Shown here: positions 25,301 to 36,254 of the stretch, piece after piece | How the letters are laid out: every line of letters begins with the position of its first letter | Numbering within the stretch: the stretch's first letter is position 1 | Assembly: GCA_037074765.1 (NCBI GenBank) | Contig: JBAMDO010000033.1 | Span: 248,001 to 312,000 of the forward strand | Length of the DNA: 64,000 nucleotides | Source of the DNA: Mansonella perstans | Lineage: Eukaryota; Nematoda; Chromadorea; Rhabditida; Onchocercidae | Reading direction: 5' to 3' | Notes under the pieces: model-generated | What the model was told of the DNA's origin: nothing | Seen by the model: the letters and a program-made list of their open reading frames with translations, nothing else | Databases searched by the model: none | Translations under genes and position numbers: made by a program

Positions 25301-28300
25301 GATTTCTTACCATTATTTCAGTAAAAAATGGTAAAAATATGACAAATTGAAAAGCAGACCGAATAAGGCTCTTATCAATTAGAACATATTCTTATCATTT
25401 TTGTAATAAAATTCCTCATCCAACACATATATATATATCTCATATATACATATGTATGTAAAAATAATTACTATGCAAGCTCTTTACGACCCTTTAATTA
25501 TAAAAGCAAAAATAAAGAAAAAAGACTAAGTGGAAAAAATGATCACTAATTAATGAAATAACTGAATCATATAGAAAACAAAGAATTGCCTAAAGTAATG
25601 ACTAATGATAGTTAATTTATAATTTAATCAAAATGTCAAAAAAAATTTTTTTTTTTGAAAAGTTTTACTACATTCATTTAAAAAAAATAAATAAATCTAT
25701 AATGAATTAAACATTAATCGAAACTGAATTTTAAGACAAAATGACTCTTGTAATTGAAGCAAATTTAAATAGTTTTTTTTTTAAATAAATCAAACTTCAT
25801 AAATTGTTTTTTTTGAAACTTTAAATTTCATTCAAATATTTATTTTATTGTTTAATTATTTGTTTGCTTAATTTCTTTTCTTTTTTCTTTTCGTTTTTTT
25901 AAAATTTTTTTTCTTTTTCTTGATTGAAATTATTGTAAAATAACAATGGGAAAATTCTTATCATACATCATTATCTGCATTTAAACAATTTGTCTTAAAC
26001 ACTTATTCTTGCAAAAATGGGAGTTAAGAAAAAGAGGGAGAGAAAGTCAGAGAAGAGAGGAGAGCCAGGAAAAAAAGAAGTTCAAATTTATATTTTTTTT
26101 CAACGGTCATTTCATTTCAATCTTTGACGCTAAAATAATCTGTGCCATACTTTTTTCAGCATTTAAATTTTTTGATAGCATTATTGTATTTCATGCTATC
26201 ATTTGCTTAAAAAAAATAGTTCAAAAAAAAAAAAAAAAACTGCAAAACATATTGTTTTCCAAGACCAACAATAAACGAAACAACAAACAGCAATAGCGGC
26301 AACAACAAAAACAATAAGACCGACAATAATCACAGAAACAAATAAAACACAACAGTAATGACAATGACAACAGTAAACAACAACAACGATAATAATACTA
26401 ATAATAAAGTCTCATACACTATCATTCTTCCAATATAGATCAATGAAGTCAGTAATATGCAACTTATTGAATCATTTAATTACGGAATTAATTACAATTA
26501 ATTAAATCCGTTATGGAAGACACAAAAAAAAAGAATAAATGAATATTTGAACTTTTTGTTTCTATTTCATAAATAATCATTTATAATTACACTGAAATTT
26601 TCAATTCCTTTCATTATTTTGAATGGATAAACTTTTAACAGCTGTTAAACTTATTGTTACAAAAGCATTTATTTCAATTTTAATCCTTAAGTTAAGAGAT
26701 TATGCATTTTTTTAATTTATTTTTTTTTTTTTTTTCAATATAACAAATATTTTTCGTATATTGCAATTACGAATATTATTACGGAGAGAGAGCATAAATT
26801 TGTCCCGATGAATAATGATAAATGATTTGGTGAAATGCTAGTAATGATGGTATGATGCTTTTAGCATAATACTACCTTTGGGCTGATAAAAAAAAAAAGA
26901 AAGAAACTAAATTAGCATGCAAGTAAAGTATCGTTAAAATTTCCATAGCTTTTATGCAGTAATCGCCATGGCTAATCATGATACTATCTGAGCAAAACAC
27001 TATCACATAAAATTTTACCAAATAACAATTTCTACAAAAAAGTATTACATATCTCATCAATAATTCACTAATTAATTAATAAGCCAGATTAATTTGGCTA
27101 CTTGTGTAGTATATTTTAAATTTTAATTACAATGGAATATACTGTAAAAATCATGAGAATCAAAAATTGTTTTAAGCAAATTTGATTAAAGTTAAAATGA
27201 TTACCGAACGTGGATCATTGTATTGCTGCGATTCATAACTTGACAATGTTGTAGGATGAATAGTAATTTCAGCAGGATAGGTGGAATAAACAAAAGGTGG
27301 AGAAGGTATGGCTACTGATTCATAAATATCCAATTTTGAACTAAGCGGTATCAATGATGATGGACGATAGTCATTGGTTACTGATTCATAAGTATCTAAT
27401 TTTGAACTGAACGGAATCAATGGTGCAGGATGATAGTTATTGTAAATATCACGATTTCCAGCAGCTGATAGCACATTGTACTTGTTTTTACCATGGTAAT
27501 CAGTAGCTGCTGAGATATGATTTGGAATGATATTTCCGTATACATGATGATTCTGAAATGTCGTATCAATAGGTATAAAATCAGTTAATTCTGCACCACC
27601 AGCAAATGGTGGTATTGGTCCAACTTCAGACATTTTTACAGCACCATATTCACCGTGATTCCTTAAATTTGTTTGTGAAGTATGATAGGATGGATATGAT
27701 GGAGATAATGAAATTGGTTTTTGTTGTGATTGCTGAATGTCCGGTCTTAGTAGTTTCATTCCGGTATGTAGCCTAGAGAGTTTAAATGCAGTAGCACCGT
27801 ATTGAGGATTACGATTTTTCCGATCATTGCTTGTTGAAGGATTATTGCTTAATAGAAGTATTGGTGGCCGTTGTCCATCGTTTGTGCTATTATCCTGCGG
27901 TATGTACAACGAAATAGCATCATTATTTTTCAAACAGTCGCTACCATTGCAATCTTGTCGATTCTTTAACATTGGAAAATTTGACGGAATTAATTTTAAA
28001 ACCGGTAATGAACCAGTTAATGCTATTTTCGATGCCTGTTGAACTGACGCTGATCTTTCCTGCAACGCTTGCTGTTGCTTATTAACAATGGTAGTCGTAG
28101 CGGGAGTTGAGAATTGAAATCCTGCAAATTAATTCTTTTTTAATTTAGATGCTTCGATAATATCGCATTATTCTCTATAAAATTTCTCATATCATTTAAT
28201 TTATAAAATGTTCATAAATGATTACCTCTTCTTAAATCACGTAATCGTTGCACATGATAACTGTTAACATTTCTTTGTATTTGCATTCCACGGAATGTAT

Positions 28301-28523
28301 CTTCTGGATCATGACGTTCTGAAGATATCACCGTGGAAAATGATGACAGCGGTAAAGAATCAGCAAATTGTATCGCTTCCACCCGATTATCAATTTTGTT
28401 GACAGTTATTAAAATAATTATAGCAGCCTGAATGACTGATAGTAATTCCATCGGAAGTAATCGATGACGGTTGCCGAACATAGCACATGTTCTCCGTGAT
28501 ACCGCCGTCTTCCACGATCGCAT
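14764..28523 (-). CDS. Cuticlin-like ZP-domain transmembrane protein, ~1147 aa
   Basis: Exons in order of transcription: 28523-28226, 28121-27205, 20403-20256, 19791-19666, 19329-18702, 18559-18459, 18226-18121, 17835-17759, 17445-17283, 16854-16682, 16062-15981, 15758-15572, 15358-15151, 14993-14764. All fourteen join in phase. Predicted order: a hydrophobic signal segment in exon 1 (MELLSVIQAAIIILITV; inner ATGs at 28481 and 28451 may be the true start); a long Ser/Thr/Pro/Gln-rich low-complexity region; a ZP module from about residue 742 to 1005 (LICMDDSLQFEI, FPFTGQIFARD, CYFMFREAYLVRV, SSCGIR, GFHVRNC, KCSIEIC); a furin-type RRRR near residue 1029; a membrane helix near 1081-1103; and a short basic, Gln-rich cytoplasmic tail. 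This is the cuticlin or ZP layout, with release after the furin site and polymerisation in an apical matrix. ZP proteins of this type shape cuticle, alae and ducts in nematodes. The N-terminal extension is unusually long. Confidence 0.9.
16315..16352. repeat. (TTA)n microsatellite
   Basis: A run of TTA/ATT triplets lies in the intron between ZP exons 10 and 11. Confidence 0.85.
18859..19010 (-). repeat. Internal duplication in the ZP gene's low-complexity exon
   Basis: On the minus strand the motif QSELIENQMPSTK is followed by two residues, then VK.LLP. It appears twice in exon 5, about 45 residues apart, with nearly identical codons. A second small duplication, SSKLD(T/I)YESV, occurs in exon 2 near 27310-27405. 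Confidence 0.85.
19857..19893. repeat. GA-rich microsatellite
   Basis: AGACAGAGAGAC(AG)n-like purine tract in an intron of the ZP gene. Confidence 0.8.
20404..27204 (-). other. 6.8 kb intron 2 of the ZP gene
   Basis: Bounded by TTCG|GTAATC at 27204 and TTTCAG|AGC at 20404, phase 0 on both sides. It holds many simple repeats: CAA/AAC-rich near 22319-22362 and 26277-26400, TTATCA-like near 23278-23425, and long homopolymers. It also holds the 94 bp array at 24062-24437. I recognise no further exon or nested gene. Confidence 0.75.
24062..24437. repeat. Tandem array, 4 copies of a 93-94 bp unit
   Basis: The anchor GTAAATTCC occurs at 24083, 24176, 24270 and 24364, giving periods of 93, 94 and 94. 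Each copy contains CTTTACGGCGTATAAATTAC, then CCCATAATATCCATCC. The copies are identical except for a one-base A indel at the junctions, so the expansion is recent or homogenised, or it reflects assembly. Confidence 0.97.
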
Positions 28524-31500
28524 AAACGGGAACACCAGCAAAAAGACGATTTGTTAAATTGTGTATTGCTGTTGTTGTCGTCGTATACTTTTTTTCTTTT
28601 TTGTTTTTTTGTTTTTTTTTTTTTGTTTCCTTGCTTTCCTTTTTTTTGCAAAATTATCAATTTTCTCTAACAGAAATAGAAATTTATTTTCAAAAAACGA
28701 TTGATTGAAACGATGGTAAAAATACTGATAAGAATACGAATGACATTTTTAATTAAATGCACATTTAAATTAATAAACATGAAAATGAAAGAAAAATGGA
28801 TGAGCCAAGAGAATGATCGTTTTCAGCATATTTCAATCTTTTTCTTTTTTTCTCTGCGTTATATTTGCAGTCGTTAAATTTGATTGATGATAATTTGATG
28901 ATGCTGGCTGATATGAGTGATGATGTTGGCTGATATGATTGGTTCCAGAAGTTGTTAAAATAAAAAAGGAATTCATTTTTCTCTTTCTCTTTTTTTTTTG
29001 TTTTCTCAAAAATTGATATATTGATGATAGCTAATAGATGAAATTTATAGTCGCAGTAACGGATCGTTTGTGATTAATAATGATAATGATAATGTCAGTA
29101 ATGTGTAAAGTTAGCGTAGAAAAAGGAAGTTAAATTTGATAATAAAATATTCCAAATCAAATTATTGAAAAGAGATAATCGTATTTATTGCTACGAAAAA
29201 AAAAGAAAAAAATTGAATAATCGTTTAAAATAAAATCAAAATATTCGTATTAATAGTTAAATCAAATAACTTTAGCAAGTAGCAAAGATTGTGGGCAAAA
29301 ATAAAATTGAAGGAAAGTTACTTTAAATGCTAATTGATAATAAAAATGACAATGTTGTTTCTGATAATGATAATAATTACCACGATTTTATGATGATAAC
29401 GGTGGTGATAATTGTAGTAGTAATGATGATGATAATATTGATGATGTTGATGATGACGACAGGTGGTACGGATTGATAGATTCTTCAAATGTATATGGTA
29501 AATTTGGCTGGACGGATAGATAATCAGAATAGATGGTGCAGCAGGGAAATGACAAAATGGGTGGCATGCGATTACGATGAGATGTAACGAACAGTTTCGG
29601 TATTTCTTGGTAAATTTCGGTTTATCTAATAAATACCACATTAAAACTTTACCCTTTTCTCTCTATTTATTGTATCTATTCCAATATCTATATTGATGAG
29701 CGAAAAGGTAAGAAATAAAAGGACAAGAAATATTTAGAAATTTTTACAAAATTGACAAAATTTGATAATATTTTATTCCTACAGTTATGTGTTTTGCTTA
29801 CAAGTATCCATTAAATTTAATTATTAAATTTTATGTTAATGAATTTGAAAAAGAAGAAGAAGATGATGATGATAACGATAATGGTGATAATGGTAATGAT
29901 GAAAAATTATGAATGATAAAGAATGAATAAACAAAAATAATAAAGATTATTGAATGGTTGATCTATATTTGTAGAAAAAAAACGTCTTTAATATCGTGAA
30001 AAAAATTGCCAAAATTTTACAAACTAATTTTTACAGTTAGTAATTTTGCTAGAATGTAAAAGATAATGAAGAAAAAATGGGAAAATAGTTTGAAGAGAAA
30101 ATTTTTTGAAGAGAAGATTTGAAAAAGAAATAAGTTTGAATGTGTAACTGTGTTTAAAATGTGCTTTTACAAATATCCAGTTATACTCTATTACTATGAT
30201 AACCGGTTTCACTTTGATCCTGTCACTGAATTAATTGCTACTATCATGCGTTAGTGAGATGATCGTTCGTTCATATCATTTTCGATTTTCAACATTTAGC
30301 AAATTATTAACAAGAGAATGAATTAAAATGATGGGACGAATGGGAAATGAAATTTGACAAATTTTTATTATTTATTAAACAAGATATATTTCATATGAAT
30401 TTCTGAATAACAATGATACATTAATTTTCAAACGATTCATGTTTTCGAGGATTTACTGCTTGGACGGCAGGATATTATGCAAAGCATGTAAATTGAAAAC
30501 ATTTTTGTTTTGAAACTGTTGAAAAAATTACACACAAATAGAGACATTCAATTTGCTCACTTTGGCAACTTTTTTATATTACAATGTCATTTGATGGCTT
30601 AATTTTAACGTGTTTATATTCAAAAAAGTTTAAAATTTTAAAATTAGTTTTAACATGAGCTTCTATCAAATCTCTAAGAATGTTACTGTCATTTTCTGCA
30701 AATTTTAATTTCAATTGTATGTAAATTAAACATGAAATTATTTCATGATTACGTGCATTATTTAACAATTAATCTGTTAAATTGTTGAATTTGTTTTGCA
30801 TTTATGCAAAGAATCTAATAATCAAAAAAAAGTTATTCTATTTAGATTACTGTCAATAAATGAATCGCCGTTTTTTTCAAAACAAAAGCAGAAACAAACT
30901 TTGAATTTTTTCAAAATACTTAAAAACCAATGTTTCACCTACTTTTCCTCATATTTGTATATTCTTGCGAAAACTAAAAAGAACAAAAAAAAAAAAAATC
31001 CACCCTACTCATCATGTCATCATGTTATAGATTTTCACTTTCAAAAAAAGTTTTTGCTTGAATGCTTCTTGGATTTGGAATATCTTAGTTAATTTGATAC
31101 ATGTAGAATCATTTCCCGTGGAGGTTTGTGAATATGCTAATGTTTGCAGAGGTTTCGGAAGAAATTTGCAGATACACTAGTCGTCGTATGGAAAAATTGA
31201 TGAACTGATATAACTGATAGTCAATAAAAAATGAACTTAAAACAAGTAATAGAAAAAAAATATAAATTTACTGATTAATTTTTGATCAAACGAAATCAAT
31301 GTGCAACAAGTATTACGATTGCTAATAGCATCACATGTCATTTTATGAATTTTCAAATTCAACTTCCTTTTTTTTTCAGACATTTGAAAAAGTATACTTG
31401 CAATCATTTGTTCCGCATTCTCTTGCTGAAAACTCATAAATCTTTACAAATGAAGGAAAAACTTTTTATTAGAATGCAAAATTCTAAAATACTTGGAATA

Positions 31501-32429
31501 AAAAAAAAAATTCTGATTTATTTGTTGGCCGAATTATATTTCAAATGTTATTCATCCGTTCTACCGATGTCCATTTATATCAATCAAATAAAAGTGCCTC
31601 TTTGTCTGATTATTCCTTTTTCTTGTTTTTTTAAGAAAAATTTGCTAAACAAAAATCCTTTTCCTCTTTCAAAGAAAAGAAAAAACATTTTAGAAGTATG
31701 GATGAATGAGAGGTAGTTGAAGAATGGAAAAAAACAACAAATGAGGTGATTAATGAAAATTTTTAATCAGAAATTGTCTAACGAAAAAATATTTTTGCAT
31801 ATTAAGAAAACAAGTCCTTTGAAATTATCGGATTATTTTTTCCTCGTTAGTCAAAAGATAAGATTTACGAAGATATTTCATTGATGATACTAATATTAAA
31901 ATACGTTGTATAAAAAAAAAACGTCAAAATATCATTTACAATACATTTCTTTAGTGTGAATGCGTAAGTGTGTGTCTGTGTGTGTATCTTTGTGAGTGTC
32001 TGTGTATGTATCTGTGTGTGTGTGACAATTGCATTATAAACTATTAGTTATATTTGCAAATTAAATTGTTGGTTAATTAATTAAAGTTGTAAATGGATGT
32101 TCATATCGAAGTTTAAATTATCGATGTATGCGAGGGAAATCTATTTGATTTTCTTAATATACAGCCTAAAAATTCATTTCAGGTAAAATTAACCGAAGTT
32201 TATTTCATTCTTTGTCAACTTAATAATAGTTATGTTTTACAGAAATTTTCCATTGTCGAGCACTTATTCATTCCATCAGAATGCCATTTACTTCACGAAA
32301 ATGTGTAAATTAATGTTAATCAATATCTCTTTTCATTGGTTTATCAGTACAATCCATCTTTTCAGTATTCCTCCCTTGGAAAAAAAAAACCTTCATTTAT
32401 TCATGATGATAAGCTATTAAGCGGCGTTT
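28524..32429. other. Upstream region of the ZP gene; otherwise empty
   Basis: About 3.9 kb of AT-rich DNA with GAT/TGA-rich patches (29340-29460, 29850-29900). No ORF here has supporting splice structure or composition. The ZP promoter should lie near 28.5-29.5 kb, but no specific element can be named. Confidence 0.5.
31953..32025. repeat. Imperfect (GT)n microsatellite
   Basis: TGTGTGTCTGTGTGTGTATC-like tract of about 70 bp. Confidence 0.85.
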
Positions 32430-32830
32430 TTAGAGGCAAATGTGACCAGGTATTGGCCAAAGATTGCTAAACTTTGACAGATGAATATTTGGAGCAAAGA
32501 ATGGATCCAGTTCCACGCACGCTGTACCTCACTTTAAAAAAAATTCACTTAAAGAATCGCCCACATCGAAAAGCAATAGACGCGAGACGAAATGGCAGAT
32601 GATCGGATGCGCTGCAAACTGCGATCCAAAATTACATTCAAGTTCCGAAATGATATTTTTGTTCGACAAAATCCTTGATGACAAAAGTTACTCAAGCAGA
32701 GTATTGCTAGTTCTAAACAGAGAACACCAAGAAAAGTCTGTCAAATCAAAGCTTATCTTTACCCGTCATCATTCGGCTAAATAGCTATTATGGTCAACGG
32801 GTATCTTCTACTGTGACAAAACAAGCAAAA
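32430..32830 (+). mobile_element. Short decayed LINE fragment
   Basis: Less A+T-rich than its surroundings. It shares ordered matches with the LINE remnant at 51.2-51.6 kb: TTGACAGATGAAT; GACGAA(A/G)TGGCAGATGAT; and a GCT(A/T)G(T/C)TC...CCAAGAAAAGT-like stretch. It therefore corresponds to the 5' part of that element. No open frame remains. Confidence 0.5.
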
Positions 32831-33251
32831 TGATTCAAAGTATCCAATGATGTTTCGAAACTAACCTTTTGATTTCGAGATTTGGGAGATTTTATGAAAA
32901 TATCAAGAACAAAATTAAAAACACATTCTGCCAGGTTCTTGTATTTTGTTATGATGAGTTGAAAATTGCTTCTAATATTAATTATTACATTAGATGAAAT
33001 TTCTTAAAACTACTCAGCTTTTTTTCGATATTTGAAGAATTTTGGCAAATGTAAAATTTCATCAGAGGAAGGTCATTTTTTTGAAATTTAAAAATTGAAA
33101 TTCCTTGAATTTAATTAAATTGGAAATTTGAAACATTTCGATTTTTATGCTCCATTTCATTTCCAAAAAAAACAGATGATAGTACAGAACAACGATTTAA
33201 GCAGCAATTGCAATTTTATTTTATTTTATAAGACAAACAATCAGTAAAAAA

Positions 33252-36235
33252 TCAATCATTTCTCTCGAAAAGATTTTTCCTAATTGGCTTTTTTGCAAAT
33301 CCAACAATTGCATATACGGGACCGTCGTGGAAACGGGATATTTTTTCATCTTTATAGCTTACTCCAGTCGTCGATGATTTATCAAGTAAATGTAATGTAC
33401 TTACAGGAATGTCTGGGAATGTCATCCTGCAAAAGGAAATGATATTAACGAAAAATTAGTGAAAATTAAATAGCATATTCAAACAAGCCATGCTGGGTTT
33501 GATTATTTTATGCCTTAATGTAATTCTTTTTTTTCACGCGACCGTAATGTCAATATTTCGGGATGCATCACAAATCCGAATTTATTTAGGATAATGACGT
33601 AAATAACGCAATCATATTACTTAATATTCTTATTTTCATTGAATATTATATCACTAATTAAACACATCTTATTAGACTGGAGGAAATTCGTCTGCTTTGT
33701 TCAATTTTGCTGTGACATATTGGCAATATAATCAAAATGTCTTCCTACAAACTACCACAAACATCCTTTTGAACATTGTAAATATCTAACTTGAAAATCT
33801 CTTCACTGTTTTCTGATTCAGTGCCATTGAATACTGCAAAATGGAAGGCTATTGCTTGATAACTGTTAAGGTCAAACAATTTTTTCTGCAAAAAAAAAAA
33901 GAAATTTTTTTACAAAATTAGCCAAAGAAAGAGCATTTTCCGATAAATATCAACAATATATGAAGTCATGTGAAAAAAACAACAAATAAAAGTTTTAAAA
34001 GTTCAGAAATATAAACAGTAATAATATTCTTAGTGAAAAATAACTTTATAACACTAAATTGATAAAAACAGTAAAAAACAACAGTCAATGAAAACGTCAA
34101 ACCTTCCAATCCTCAAACTTTGTTTTCAATGTTTTGTTGGTATCATTTCTGTTTACAACAAGGACCAATGCATTTATGTCAGCTCCGTGAAACATTAACA
34201 CCAAGTCGCTCTGTTGCCCTTCGAAATATTTCTGACTGCAATTTTTCTTGTAACAACGGTAAAAATGATCATTGTCTGTCATAATACCGTTTTTATTATT
34301 TTGTCCAATATCTTAACAAATTAATATTTGGAATTCCGTCACAAATTCCGTGAATATTGGCATAATCGTAGTTCCTCTGCTTCAGAATCATCTCATAACT
34401 AGAAAGTTATCAAGTCTGACTTACACTTTTTGAGTATCCGATTGAGCAACAATGCAAATCGGCATGTTACCAAATTTTTCCCCAATAATTTGAGCTGCAC
34501 TCAATGCTCTCTTTGTAGGATCTTGATTTTTATATTCGTTATTAAATACAATGGCTAATTTCAAAGGTGCCTGAAATTCATAGTTTTTCATTACAAGGTG
34601 GGAAACAATGGTTCACGAATCACGCTGCTATCTGTGTATCATATGTTCATTAGTTCCTGATAAACATAAACTCACTATCTTGTTTTTCTGAATCCATAAC
34701 CAATTTGACGGTTCCTGTCTGAAAAATCTTATCATATATCAAAATTTTCACTGGTCTTTTAAAGGAAAGCATACTTTTTAACTAAATTGTTTCTTCTGTT
34801 TTTTGAATATTCTTAATGTAGTAGATAGAAAGATCATCCAACTAAAATGACAATGTGATTGAAAGTATTCTAATCTTTGTATCAGAACAATTAAATTTCA
34901 ACATCGCTTGACTTTGAACAATTCAAATGATCTCAATGACTACAGTTTGCTTCTGTAAATACAAAGAATGACCGCAGGAAGCTTGTTATTGGCATGGTAT
35001 GGATGAGAATGTTTAAATAGTGATTCCGAGGTATAATCACTCCATTCATTGGGCTTCCTTTTTCCTTCATTTCATCAGGAATAAATGTGTCATTGGTATC
35101 TGAAATTATTATCCGAACCATTTTGTTTACTATGTACTGATTTCACGTCATTCTTTAATTAATTACGGTTAGTCCAAAAATTCATTAAAATTTCCTCACC
35201 AAATGCTGTTGTTTCGAATATCTTTAGTTGATCTTCCTGAGATGTCACCATTACTACTTTCCAATATGCCGGTCCAGTAGCTATATTCAGCGATTTATCG
35301 CTGCCAAATAAAATAGCTTGATGTGGTGACCAGTGCTGTCTCATGAATTTTGTTCTGTGCTTAAGTTTGAATTTACAGCACAATGTCACCTATCGGTGAT
35401 TCGATGTAAATTTATTTCTGATTTTCACAAATTTTTTTTCTTTTTACGCTATTACGAAACTGAAGAAGTGAAATTTGCTATTCTTTAGAAAGCTAAAATT
35501 TTTTTAGATCTCGGCTATTTATAAGATAAAATTTCTGAAAACGAAGAATTGCTCCTTCTAATCAATAAATTGTTTCATTCAAACTTTACTGCAACAAAGA
35601 GGGAGGCATACTTCCAGATCGGTAAAATTTGTTTGAGATAAAAGTTCATAATCTTCTGCTAAATATAGCGGAGTTATTTTGCTATCCCGATAATGCAGTA
35701 TTCTGAATCGACGACTGAAGTTCGCAAATTCAGACATGATCGGAAGTTCACTGTTAAATGACATAAAAAAATAATTCATTATAGTTATTACTAATTGATT
35801 AATTACAACTTATTAATTCATTGAAATTCGTTTTATCACTTATAATGATCAATAAATGACATGGCGAAGGTTAGTTGATGATTTCCAACATAATGTTATA
35901 AAATTAACAGATTACTAACGTCAAATTTCGTAAATCTTCGTTGAGTAACTGTCCAGCAATAACCTTTCCTTCTGGAATACGAACAAGCGTTTCCTCTAAT
36001 GGATCTTGCTCGCATTTTTGGCGATGTTTTTTTCCTGAAATTTCAATCAATTTAATTTTCACTATACTTCTATTTAAAAATATCAAATGAATTACTCACT
36101 AAATTTTCCAAATATGCACAGTGAATACCACTTCGAATTATTTCGCTTAAATCCATGTTTCTCTGCTGAAGTGATACTGATTACAATTGCGTAGGCCATA
36201 AAGGATGTAAGGATAGAAAGAAATTCAAAATCCAT
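33252..36235 (-). CDS. Secreted protein of unrecognised family, minus-strand paralogue (~416 aa)
   Basis: Exons in order of transcription: 36235-36100, 36034-35920, 35750-35612, 35335-35200, 35099-34963, 34714-34676, 34570-34425, 34235-34103, 33885-33791, 33426-33252. Phases agree throughout. The protein starts with a signal peptide (MDFEFLSILTSFMAYAIVIS...TSA). No known domain is recognised. The mature part looks like a mixed alpha/beta fold, with strand-helix stretches such as PLKLAIVF, FGNMPICIVAQ, DLVLMFHG, ALVLVVN and PVYAIVGF. The gene is homologous, exon by exon, to the plus-strand gene at 40.0-44.3 kb. The weak point is 34.7-34.95 kb: an optional exon around 34.84 kb (LDDLSIYYIKN) aligns with the paralogue but would bring a stop at its junction, so it is left out. 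AATAAA lies near 33.21 kb on the minus strand. Function unknown. Confidence 0.75.
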
Positions 36236-36241
36236 CGTTAC

Positions 36242-36254
36242 CTGAAATTGAAAA
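36242..36254 (-). promoter_or_regulatory. Candidate spliced-leader acceptor
   Basis: On the minus strand TTTTCAATTTCAG ends six bases before the ATG at 36235. This supports that start and a trans-spliced 5' end. Confidence 0.45.

Noticed and set aside
31282..31716. 144-codon plus-strand ORF
   Set aside because: Lys/Phe/Leu-rich chance frame with no splice context, signal or recognisable motif.
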